Shown: positions 1 through 5,280 of the stretch, piece by piece
How positions within the stretch are numbered: position 1 is the stretch's first letter
How the letters are laid out: every line of letters starts with the position of its first letter
Assembly: GCA_900544265.1 (NCBI GenBank)
Contig: UQUQ01000043.1
Span: 1-9,530 of the forward strand
DNA from: an uncultured Alistipes sp.
GTDB taxonomy: Bacteria; Bacteroidota; Bacteroidia; Bacteroidales; Rikenellaceae
Reading direction: 5' to 3'
Length of the DNA stretch: 9,530 bases
Program-made: the position numbers and the translations under genes
The notes under the pieces: model-generated
What the model was told of the DNA's origin: nothing
The model's database searches: none
The model's input: only the letters and a program-made list of their open reading frames with translations

Positions 1-117
1 GGTGTGGGGCCCCCCCTTGTTTCCCTTTTTGGCGCTTTTTGTTGTTTTTTTTTTTTTTTTTTTCCCCCCCCCCCCCCCCCCCGGGGTTTTGGGGGGGGGG
101 GGGGGGCCGCCCCCGCC
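1..117. other. Low-quality contig end made of homopolymer runs
   Basis: The stretch contains 19 consecutive T (45-63), directly followed by 19 C (64-82), a GGGGTTTT step and 16 G (91-106). Such serial homopolymers do not occur elsewhere in the window. The MATE reading frame of the minus strand stays technically open here but would encode only Lys/Pro/Gly runs, so I treat this as sequencing or assembly artefact rather than biology. Confidence 0.85.
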
Positions 118-592
118 CCGCCGAGAGGGTCATCGAGATGGCCTGGAAGAAGGCGAAGGCCCCGACGATGCGCATGTAGTCGACGCCGTCGGCCAGCAGC
201 TCCGACCCGAGGCCCATCCAGCGCAGGATCGTGTGGCACCCGAAGTAGAGCAGGGCGCTCACGGCCAGTCCGACGACGAGGTTGACCATGAGGGAGATGC
301 CCACGACCTGCGTCACCTTCTTGTCGAGCCGTGCGCCGATGTACTGCGAGCAGAGCACCGAGGTGCCCAGGTTGATGACCTCGAAGACGAGGAACGTGAG
401 CATGATGATCTGGTTGACGACGCCGACGGCGGCGACGCTGTTGTCCGAGTGGCGGCTCAGCATGACCGTGTCGACGGCGCCGAGCATCATGATGAGCAGC
501 GTTTCGACGAAGATCGGGGCGGCGAGCCGCAGCAGCTGCTGTTTGAGCGGAGACGGCCGTTTGCGGCTCCGCATGAAGATCCGATTGAGCAT
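118..592 (-). CDS. MATE-family multidrug/Na+ antiporter, N-terminal fragment
   Basis: The minus strand encodes about 158 residues starting MLNRIFMRSRKRPSPLKQQ, a basic cytoplasmic N-terminus. Hydrophobic helices follow: one around LAAPIFVETLLIMMLGAVD, one around VVNQIIMLTFLVFEVINLG, one around VVGISLMVNLVVGLAVSALLY, and the start of a fourth near FAFFQAISMTLSA. The segment GTSVLCSQYIGARLDKK after the second helix resembles the loop that follows TM2 in MATE exporters (known for the family), which expel cationic drugs or metabolites using Na+ or H+ gradients. The full family length is about 450 aa, so roughly two thirds are lost where sequence quality collapses. The ATG at 592 is preceded by AGGA about 11 nt upstream and by a promoter at 618-649; a second in-frame ATG lies at 574. 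Substrate cannot be inferred. Confidence 0.85.
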
Positions 593-617
593 GTAACCCG
601 TTTTTCCTAACCGGGCG

Positions 618-649
618 CAAAAATAATAAATATCGTGCGAATTTGTCAA
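618..649 (-). promoter_or_regulatory. Bacteroidota-type promoter for the MATE gene
   Basis: On the minus strand a TATTTTTG box (625-618) fits the TAnnTTTG -7 consensus. A TTG at 649-647 lies 21 nt upstream, at the upper end of the usual 19-21 nt gap. The predicted start near 611 would give a leader of about 20 nt. Its -33 end overlaps the divergent plus-strand promoter, so the two promoters may compete for polymerase. Confidence 0.55.
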
Positions 650-672
650 TCCGAAACCTTTTATTATCTTTG
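642..672 (+). promoter_or_regulatory. Bacteroidota-type promoter for the 95-aa protein gene
   Basis: TTTG at 642-645, a gap of exactly 19 nt, and TATCTTTG at 665-672 match the Bacteroidota housekeeping sigma consensus at every defined position. Transcription would start near 679, leaving about 110 nt of leader before the ATG at 791. Confidence 0.7.
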
Positions 673-679
673 CGGAAGT

Positions 680-790
680 GTGTGAAAACGGCGCGGCCCT
701 TGCCGCGGCATGCGGGCGAAAGGCATGCGACAGCAGGGTAGTGCGACGTACAATATGCTGACAAACATAAACTTATAAAACAAAAAGAAT
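680..790 (+). promoter_or_regulatory. Structured 5' leader of the 95-aa protein gene
   Basis: Two stem-loops are visible: CGCGGC (692-697) with GCCGCG (702-707) around a CCTT loop, then GCATGC (708-713) with GCATGC (723-728). An AT-rich unstructured stretch leads into the start codon. Leaders of this length and structure are unusual next to the ~20-30 nt leaders inferred for other genes here. No known riboswitch or ribosomal-protein leader is recognised; the function is unknown. Confidence 0.3.
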
Positions 791-1078
791 ATGGCAAATC
801 TGAGACAGCTCAAGAAAGAGATCGACTACATCCTCGAGGAGGTGGTTTTCGACTGCGATATGGCGATGTGCTTCCAGCCCTCGAAGGAGAAGGAGATCTT
901 CGAGGTGATGCAGGAGGCCGTTGCTGTGCGCAACAACCTCTATGCCAAGGCAATGAATCCTGCCGAGCCGCACAACCGCTCGCTCGTGCGCAAGCACTAC
1001 GCCGCACTGCGCGCCGAGATGAACGACGCCTTCGGCGCACTGTTCGAGAAGTTGAGCGCGATCAACGGCAAGAAGTAG
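791..1078 (+). CDS. Small conserved helical protein of unknown function (95 aa)
   Basis: The 95-residue product begins MANLRQLKKEIDYILEEVV and ends LFEKLSAINGKK. It has no signal peptide or membrane segment. Heptad-like hydrophobic spacing over most of its length suggests an all-alpha cytoplasmic protein with about three or four helices (residues ~3-27, 30-55, 62-90). It resembles small hypothetical proteins I remember from Bacteroidales genomes, also with a MAN-RQLKKEI start, but I know no assigned function. Transcription appears monocistronic: a near-consensus promoter lies upstream and a strong terminator 60 nt downstream. The upstream sequence AAAAAGAAT lacks a real Shine-Dalgarno, as is normal in this phylum. 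Codon use and GC match the neighbouring genes, and the isolated, well-expressed layout suggests a housekeeping role. Confidence 0.85.
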   Translation: MANLRQLKKEIDYILEEVVFDCDMAMCFQPSKEKEIFEVMQEAVAVRNNLYAKAMNPAEPHNRSLVRKHYAALRAEMNDAFGALFEKLSAINGKK

Positions 1079-1138
1079 GGTAGCGCGGGCCTGCGGTGCG
1101 ACGTCCGTTCTGCCGCCAACCGCATAACCGGAAAGCAG

Positions 1139-1182
1139 ACGCACGCAATGGGGGGAGTGCCCTCCGTTGCGTGCGTTTTTTT
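1139..1182 (+). terminator. Strong intrinsic terminator of the 95-aa protein gene
   Basis: ACGCACGCAA (1139-1148) pairs perfectly with TTGCGTGCGT (1167-1176). Inside, six G pair with CCCTCC around an AGTG loop. The stem runs straight into seven T (1176-1182). The hairpin would also form in minus-strand transcripts leaving znuC, but there is no T-tract on that side. Confidence 0.9.
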
Positions 1183-1205
1183 GTGCCTTGTCGTGTCGAT
1201 TCCGC

Positions 1206-1262
1206 GGCGGAGCGTCGTTTGCCGGGGGAGTGCCGCTTGGCTGGCGGAGCGTCGTTTGCCGG
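1206..1262. repeat. 20-bp perfect direct repeat, two copies
   Basis: GGCGGAGCGTCGTTTGCCGG occurs at 1206-1225 and again at 1243-1262, 37 bp apart, in the space between the terminator and the znuC stop codon. The 17 bp between copies are GC-rich and unrelated. It is too short for an insertion sequence. It may be a small dispersed repeat or a local duplication. Confidence 0.85.
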
Positions 1263-1287
1263 AGCCGGAGCCGCCCGCGACGGACGG

Positions 1288-2058
1288 TTATTCGTGGCCG
1301 GGGCAGCCGTCGCCCGGATGGTGTTCGAGCACCGTGTGGGGAACGGGTCCGTGCGAGAGGAGCTGGATGGGGCAGTCGTAGTTGCGCAACTGCTCCTCGG
1401 TGAGGAGGTTCGAGCGGTGCCGGTGCACGTGGCGGTTGACGCAGACGATCTCCTTCACGACGCTCGTGATCGTGCCCAGGTCGTGCGAGACCATCACGAT
1501 GGCCATGTGGAGGTTCAGCTCGCGCAGCGTCTGGTAGAGCTCCTTCTCGAAGCGGTTGTCCACGAAGTTTGTCGGTTCGTCGAGAATCAGCAGCCGCGGC
1601 TCCGCAATCACGGCGCGGCACAGCAGCGCCCGCTGCATCTGCCCGCCCGACACCTCGCCGATGGGGTGGTGCGCAGCGTCGGCAAGCCCCGACATTTCGA
1701 GCAGATGCAGCGCCTTGTCGCGGTCCTTGCGCGTGTAGCGCGAGCGGAAGCCGCGCTGGCCCTGCAGACCCGAGAGCACCACCTCGAGCAGCGAGATCGG
1801 AAAGGCCCGGTCGAAGTCCGAAATCTGCGGCATGTAGCCGATCAGGCGCTCCTTGCCGCGGAAGAGCTCCGGTGCGTAGTCGATGCGCCCGCTGTGGGGC
1901 ACGGTGCCCAGAATGGCCCGCACGAGCGTGGTCTTGCCGCCGCCGTTGGGGCCGATGACTCCGAGAAAATCCTCCGCGCCGATCTCCAGATCGACGTGTT
2001 GCAGCGCCTCGTACCCGTCGTAGGCGACGCCGACATCATGCAGGGTGACGAGATTCAT
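1288..2058 (-). CDS. znuC: Zinc/manganese-type ABC transporter ATPase
   Basis: The 256-aa product carries a complete ABC ATPase set: Walker A GPNGGGKTT (36-44), Q-loop Gln78 (GYMPQ), signature VSGGQ (136-140), Walker B LLILDEP (156-162), the FVD D-loop, and H-loop His192 (VMVSHD). GYMPQ and EPTNFVD fit the metal-chelate ABC family (ZnuC/MntB type), which drives import of Zn2+ or Mn2+ across the inner membrane. The C-terminus is Cys/His-rich (VLEHHPGDGCPGHE), which could bind metal; I infer a regulatory or scavenging role. The ATG at 2058 overlaps the znuA stop codon as ATGA, pointing to translational coupling, and fixes the start; the open frame further upstream is a shadow of znuA. Zinc rather than manganese is inferred from the partner binding protein. 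Confidence 0.92.
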   Translation of the reverse strand: MNLVTLHDVGVAYDGYEALQHVDLEIGAEDFLGVIGPNGGGKTTLVRAILGTVPHSGRIDYAPELFRGKERLIGYMPQISDFDRAFPISLLEVVLSGLQGQRGFRSRYTRKDRDKALHLLEMSGLADAAHHPIGEVSGGQMQRALLCRAVIAEPRLLILDEPTNFVDNRFEKELYQTLRELNLHMAIVMVSHDLGTITSVVKEIVCVNRHVHRHRSNLLTEEQLRNYDCPIQLLSHGPVPHTVLEHHPGDGCPGHE

Positions 2059-3053
2059 TGGGCGACGATCAGATCGGTCAGCGAATTGATGTTGGCGATG
2101 ACATCCTCCTTCAGCGGGTCGATTGCCACGCTCTGCGCCTCGATGTCGCGGGCGATCACCTCGACGGCCGAAGCGGGAAACTGGCTCTGGTAGAATATCG
2201 TGCGCACGCTGTCGCGCCGTGCCTGCTCGATGAGGCGGGCGAGTGCCCGGGCCGACGGCTCCTTGCCGTCGTCCTCGATGGCCACCTGTTGCAGCCCGTA
2301 GTCGCGGGCGTAGTAGGTGAGGGCGGGGTGGTAGATGATGAAGTAGCGGACGCCGCTGGCGGCGATCTTCCCGGCCGTGCGGGCATCGAGCGCCGCCAGT
2401 TGCTCCTGCAGCCGGGCATGGTTCTCCGTATACTTCACCGAATCGGGCCACAGGGCGTGGATGGCCTCGTAGGCGTTGGCGGCCATGCGTTGCAGCGCCC
2501 GCGGCGAGGTCCAGATGTGGGGGTCGATGCCGTGGGCGTGGCAGTGCCCGTGTGCCTGCGGGGCCGGCGTGGCGGCGTGGCTGCCTGCGAGTTGTCGCTC
2601 CCCGGGCGTGGCGGCGGCGTGGCTGCCGGCTGTCTGTTGTTCTTCGGGCGTGGCGGCAGCGTGCAGCTCATGGGCCCGGGCCACTTTGTTGTGGGCGTGC
2701 GAGCAGCTGCCGGCGATCAGGTCGATGCCGCGGCTCAGGTCGACGACCTTGTCGCGGGCTTCGATCTTGCCCAGCAGCGTGGTCTCGAAATCGATCAGTC
2801 CGACATTGAAGATCAGCCGCGCGCGGTTCAGGTCGACAAACTGCCGCGGCGTGGGCTCGAAGGTCTCGGGACTGGCGCCCGCCGGGACGAGCACGCGCAC
2901 GTCGAAGTCGTCGCCGACGATGCCGCCGACGATGCTTTTGAGCGGCAAAATGGAGACGTAGAGCGTCTCCTCTTCCGGTTGCGCAGGCTGCGCACAACTG
3001 CACAGGGAGCCGATACAGGCGCAGACGAGCAGTTTCAAAACGAGTTTTTGCAT
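2055..3053 (-). CDS. znuA: Zinc ABC transporter substrate-binding lipoprotein
   Basis: The 332-aa product starts MQKLVLKLLVCACIG and has a lipoprotein signal peptide ending in a lipobox-like LCSC, with Cys20 as the lipidated residue; it would be anchored in the periplasm. Cluster A-I motifs are visible: VPAGASPETFEPTPRQ, then DPHIW (His ligand, ~res 175), YHPALTYYARDYGLQQ (His ligand), and near the C-terminus AIDPL with its Asp. The ASPHxY histidine of classic ZnuA is replaced by ASPET. A His-rich, Ala/Thr/Pro repeat loop (~res 115-173) sits where ZnuA proteins carry their zinc-collecting loop, supporting zinc as substrate. An ATG at 3074 adds seven residues (339 aa), but it would leave only ~11 nt of leader after the presumed promoter, so I prefer 3053. 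It overlaps znuC by 4 nt; no permease gene is adjacent. Confidence 0.92.
   Translation of the reverse strand: MQKLVLKLLVCACIGSLCSCAQPAQPEEETLYVSILPLKSIVGGIVGDDFDVRVLVPAGASPETFEPTPRQFVDLNRARLIFNVGLIDFETTLLGKIEARDKVVDLSRGIDLIAGSCSHAHNKVARAHELHAAATPEEQQTAGSHAAATPGERQLAGSHAATPAPQAHGHCHAHGIDPHIWTSPRALQRMAANAYEAIHALWPDSVKYTENHARLQEQLAALDARTAGKIAASGVRYFIIYHPALTYYARDYGLQQVAIEDDGKEPSARALARLIEQARRDSVRTIFYQSQFPASAVEVIARDIEAQSVAIDPLKEDVIANINSLTDLIVAQ
2565..2665 (-). repeat. In-frame 39/42-bp minisatellite in the znuA His loop
   Basis: Units begin at 2565 (39 nt), 2604 (42 nt) and 2646 (partial), each opening with a GGCGTGGCGG core. On the coding strand they give H-AAATP-EEQQTAGS, H-AAATP-GERQLAGS and H-AATP-APQ. 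Unit lengths are multiples of three, so copy-number changes keep the frame. The first unit lacks one Ala codon relative to the second. Confidence 0.85.
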
Positions 3054-3090
3054 GGTATGTCGAGAGGTAGTCATGTGCGTTTATTGCCTG

Positions 3091-3125
3091 CAAAAATAGG
3101 GAAAACAATCAAAAATAGGAACAAA
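3091..3125 (-). promoter_or_regulatory. Possible znuA promoter with duplicated -7-like boxes
   Basis: Reading the minus strand, TATTTTTG (3098-3091) fits the -7 consensus. A TTTG at 3125-3122 is 23 nt upstream, somewhat beyond the usual gap. The 10-mer CCTATTTTTG is repeated 19 bp upstream (3119-3110). No convincing Zur-type palindrome is seen, so zinc control cannot be read from the sequence. Confidence 0.35.
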
Positions 3126-3131
3126 TGTGGA

Positions 3132-3162
3132 TTTGAAAATAGAATTCGTTTCACTAATTTTG
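3132..3162 (+). promoter_or_regulatory. Bacteroidota-type promoter for the secreted repeat protein
   Basis: TTTG (3132-3135), exactly 19 nt, then TAATTTTG (3155-3162). Transcription from about 3169 gives a ~25 nt leader to the ATG at 3194. This argues against the upstream ATG at 3170, which would be leaderless and would spoil the signal peptide. Confidence 0.7.
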
Positions 3163-3193
3163 GCGTGCTGTGGAATTTCAAAAAAGTGTCGTC

Positions 3194-3877
3194 ATGAAAA
3201 TGAAAATCTTATCTCTGCTGTGCCCGCTTCTCCTGGTGAGCGTCTCCCTGTCGGCCCAGGATGACCGGGCGTACATCAAGGAGCAGATCGAGCTGTGGGG
3301 GAGTTGCCGCAATGTCGCCCTGTCGGACCAGCAGGGGAACGTGGCCCTGAGCGGGTATAACGTCTATGCGGCGTCCGGTGTGTTGAGCAACCTGTCGGCC
3401 ACGCTCAAGCAGCTGAGCGATGCGGGCGAGTATATCGACGACGTGCAGTTGACGGAGGCCGGGCGCTGGCTGATCCTCTACGGCGACAACGGTACCAAAT
3501 GGAACGACATTCCGGACGGTCTGGCCGAGAAACTGATGGAGTACAACAAGAACAAGGAGGTTATCACGTCCGCCACGTTCAACGATCGCGGCGACTGGAT
3601 CATCGTGTCGCGCAACCACTATGCAGCCTCAAACCAGGACATCATGTGGCTGATTAAGGATGGTTTGAGCGATTTCGGTGTGCTGTGGACCGCGCAGATG
3701 ACCGAAGATGGTGCGGTGCTCTGTTTTGAACGGGGATACGAGTACCATGGCAATGTCCCGCAGGTGCTCAAGAATGCGTTGAGTAAGACCACGCTGAATG
3801 CGTACCGGGTCAAGTTCCTGCCGGACGGCTCCTATTTCTTTGCCGACGAGGAGGGGCACTGTTCCTATAATTTGTAG
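3194..3877 (+). CDS. Secreted protein of about five ~40-residue repeats, function unknown
   Basis: The 227-aa product begins MKMKILSLLCPLLLVSVSL and shows a clear Sec signal peptide with likely cleavage after SA or SAQ (res 21-22). The mature part consists of repeats, each opening with a short strand containing D/G and ending in a helix-like segment: ALSDQQGNVAL (~40), LTEAGRWLILYGDNG (~86), FNDRGDWIIVSRNH (~130), MTEDGAVLCFERG (~169) and FLPDGSYFFADEEG (~207, truncated). Within units a 'G/D-I-P-x-x-L-x-x-x-L' pattern recurs (WNDIPDGLAEKL, GNVPQVLKNAL, MWLIKDGL). The pattern resembles beta-strand repeat proteins such as small propellers, but I do not recognise a named family. It is divergent from znuA with its own promoter; no metal-binding motif links it to zinc uptake. 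ATG at 3200 is an equally plausible start. Confidence 0.85.
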   Translation: MKMKILSLLCPLLLVSVSLSAQDDRAYIKEQIELWGSCRNVALSDQQGNVALSGYNVYAASGVLSNLSATLKQLSDAGEYIDDVQLTEAGRWLILYGDNGTKWNDIPDGLAEKLMEYNKNKEVITSATFNDRGDWIIVSRNHYAASNQDIMWLIKDGLSDFGVLWTAQMTEDGAVLCFERGYEYHGNVPQVLKNALSKTTLNAYRVKFLPDGSYFFADEEGHCSYNL

Positions 3878-3891
3878 CCGTCACAAGTCGT

Positions 3892-3938
3892 TGCCGGAGG
3901 CCTCGCCGGGCCCATTGCAGAGTCCGGCAGGGTTCTTT
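3892..3938 (+). terminator. Possible weak terminator after the secreted repeat protein
   Basis: TGCCGGA (3892-3898) can pair with TCCGGCA (3923-3929), followed by GGGTTCTTTTA. The 24-nt interior also contains GC-rich pairing potential. The T-tract is interrupted, so efficiency is doubtful. Confidence 0.35.
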
Positions 3939-4197
3939 TATGTCCATTACCTGTGGTGGTTGTCTGGCGCATCGCCGAACCTGTTACCGGCCCCGTTCTG
4001 TGGTCTATTGTTTTAGGGAGGGGTGATTACCGGGGGCATGCCGGGAGCTTGCTGATGATTGTTTGGGGGGTAGTCAAACGCTTATCGATTGACTTTCCAT
4101 TGGTTGCCGTGCGATTGTCAGGCGTTTGTAGGGCGTTGTTTGCACGGGCTCCTGTCAGAGTCCGTCAGAGAAGATGCTCGCGGTTTCTGCATGCGGG

Positions 4198-4230
4198 GCT
4201 CGCGCCGGCCATCGGCCGGTAGCAGCTTTT
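4198..4230 (+). terminator. GC hairpin followed by a T-tract, possible terminator
   Basis: CCGGCC (4205-4210) and GGCCGG (4214-4219) form a perfect stem around ATC. Three further pairs (GCT with AGC) are possible outside a bulge, then TTTT (4227-4230). No recognised gene lies upstream within 300 bp, so it could end readthrough from the repeat protein gene or an unannotated small RNA. Confidence 0.3.
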
Positions 4231-4378
4231 CGTGTCGATTGTTCGTGCGATGTATCTATGTCGCAGTTAGTGATGCCTGCCGATCCCGTGTGTGCGTATT
4301 TACGTTCGCAACGGTGATTTTTGGCAGACGGACAGCAGACAAAGTGTTGATTGAGATTGACTTATGAAGCTGATTGCC

Positions 4379-4513
4379 GCAGAGTCCATGTGTCCACAGC
4401 GCGAGCAGGCTTTTAATCGGTGCTTGTGTGTTGATCGTTGTACTGTGACTGCTTACTGCTGAGTCCATGTGCTCGTGACGCGGAGCAAGCTTTTAATTGA
4501 CTTGTGTGTTGAT
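4379..4513. repeat. Two imperfect tandem copies, period 79 bp
   Basis: Copy one (4379-4435) and copy two (4458-4513) share GAGTCCATGTG, a GCG/GAGCA block, GCTTTTAAT and CTTGTGTGTTGAT in the same order with small indels between. A weaker partial third copy (GTGTTGAT then AGAGTCC) may precede at about 4345-4387. Neither copy contains a credible reading frame. In the second copy TGCTC can pair with GAGCA ahead of AGCTTTT. Confidence 0.75.
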
Positions 4514-4596
4514 TGGCGTGCTTGTGGCGGTTTTCTAGCTCGGAGTGCATCTGACCGTGTGTCGCGTCCGAATTCCTTTAGAGTGTTGTTGTGATT

Positions 4597-4663
4597 TTTG
4601 CAACAAATTTATAGGCGTACTGCGTAGTGACATTGAACTGCAACCGTGGGTTTTTGTTGCAAA
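4597..4663. repeat. Inverted repeat TTTGCAAC ... GTTGCAAA
   Basis: TTTGCAAC (4597-4604) and GTTGCAAA (4656-4663) are perfect 8-bp inverted arms 51 bp apart. A third TGCAAC lies between at 4639-4644 and could pair instead with the right arm. The interior contains GTAGTGACATTGAACTG, related to a sequence at 6764-6787 on the other strand. Confidence 0.5.
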
Positions 4664-4811
4664 CGTCCTTGTAGCGGTAGAGTGCGATCTTCTCTTGTTT
4701 TCTGTTATAATTTAACATAATGTATCGCTAATCCGAAGAAATGTCGAAAAAGGTCGATAACTGGTTCAGAAAAAGAGAAAATCCCCGAAATTTTACCAAA
4801 ATAGGGTAGAA

Positions 4812-4827
4812 GTTTACATTTGTAAAC
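4812..4827. promoter_or_regulatory. Perfect 16-bp palindrome, operator-like
   Basis: GTTTACA-TT-TGTAAAC is symmetric over all seven positions per half site. It is the best member of a cluster of TTTACA-NN-TGTAAA sites upstream of the XRE regulator. The plus strand also contains TACATTTG, which matches a -7 box, but there is no -33 element at the right distance. Confidence 0.6.
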
Positions 4828-4853
4828 ACGATTAATTGCCCTAAATTTCCATT

Positions 4854-4871
4854 TGTAATTACATTTGTAAA
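4854..4871. promoter_or_regulatory. Overlapping operator-like palindromes
   Basis: TGTAA-TTACA (4854-4863) runs directly into TTACA-TT-TGTAA (4859-4870), sharing a half site. TACATTTG at 4860-4867 with TTG at 4836-4838 (gap 21) could also act as a promoter. A looser relative, TTAC-TTAT-GTAA, follows at 4901-4912. Confidence 0.5.
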
Positions 4872-5189
4872 GAACAGATTGTCAATACAAATGTTAATAG
4901 TTACTTATGTAAATTTCCTCTCACGATGCGATTCGCGCCCTGCAGAGGAGTGCAACAGTAAAATCAAAAGATTAAACATACATACACAACACAATGAATA
5001 CCAGCATTTACACTATTTATATAAAGTAAAACTTAATCAGAATACCTACATAAACGAAGAGAAGTCTCCATCACAGCATCCAAGATATATAAAACACATT
5101 AACTATATGAAATACCAGCAAAAATAGGAATTTATATCAAGTTATGCAGGATATGAATAGGTCGAGAGAATTTTAACCATATTTTGTTA

Positions 5190-5204
5190 TTTACAGATGT
5201 AAAC
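5190..5204. promoter_or_regulatory. Operator-like palindrome
   Basis: TTTACA-GA-TGTAAA is perfect in both half sites, with a different spacer from the site at 4812-4827. That shows the half sites, not the centre, are conserved. It lies about 90 bp before the XRE start codon and 2 bp from a DnaA-box match. Confidence 0.55.
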
Positions 5205-5205
5205 A

Positions 5206-5214
5206 TTATCCACA
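5206..5214 (+). promoter_or_regulatory. Exact DnaA-box match in the AT-rich island
   Basis: TTATCCACA is the classical high-affinity DnaA 9-mer. No second exact copy is found in the window; a poor relative is TTATGCAGG near 5138. One box alone does not make an origin, but its placement inside the most AT-rich DNA of the window is notable. Confidence 0.35.
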
Positions 5215-5225
5215 TCCATTAACAT

Positions 5226-5239
5226 TTTACAAATGTAGA
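5226..5239. promoter_or_regulatory. Operator-like palindrome, one mismatch
   Basis: TTTACA-AA-TGTAGA differs from the perfect palindrome at one position. It lies just upstream of the -33 element of the XRE promoter. Confidence 0.5.
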
Positions 5240-5245
5240 TTTTTC

Positions 5246-5280
5246 TTGCTTTACAAAAGAAAACTATTTATATTTGTAAA
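5246..5280 (+). promoter_or_regulatory. XRE gene promoter overlapped by operator half sites
   Basis: TTG (5246-5248), a 20-nt gap and TATATTTG (5269-5276) fit the phylum consensus. The start would be near 5283, leaving a leader of about 9 nt before the ATG at 5292. The -7 box is embedded in TTTATA-TT-TGTAAA (5267-5280), one mismatch from the palindrome, and a TTTACA half site (5250-5255) sits in the spacer. A protein bound here would block polymerase, so negative autoregulation is the natural reading. Confidence 0.55.

Larger units (their letters stand above)
3939..4580. other. Gene-free interval with degenerate repeats and hairpins
   Basis: Two short open frames (about 89 and 92 codons, 3953-4367) show no domain, signal peptide or start signal that convinces me. 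CAGAGTCC occurs at 3918, 4156 and 4380, with CTGAGTCC at 4459, suggesting an eroded repeat family. GC content drops below that of the flanking genes. I see no tRNA or rRNA. A decayed gene or an untranslated RNA remains possible. Confidence 0.5.

Noticed and set aside
773..1621. Minus-strand 282-codon frame considered as the missing permease
   Set aside because: It is Arg/His/Pro-rich with no membrane helices, and covers the znuC tail, the intergenic DNA and the antisense of the 95-aa gene, so it is not an ABC permease.
1096..2193. Plus-strand open frame of 365 codons
   Set aside because: It lies opposite znuC, has no family pattern, and its residue use (Val, Leu, Arg, His, Asp) is that of an antisense shadow of a GC-rich gene.
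2058..3197. Plus-strand open frame of 379 codons
   Set aside because: Antisense shadow of znuA, whose motifs and lipoprotein signal are unmistakable on the minus strand.
3953..4367. Two short plus-strand frames (89 and 92 codons)
   Set aside because: Arg/Cys-rich or hydrophobic without pattern, overlapping each other, no promoter or start signal seen.
4879..5127. 82-codon open frame with TTG start in the AT-rich island
   Set aside because: No ATG start, no domain, and residues (Asn, Lys, Tyr, Ile, His) reflect AT-rich composition. A promoter-like TTG/TACATTTG pair upstream keeps it from being wholly excluded.
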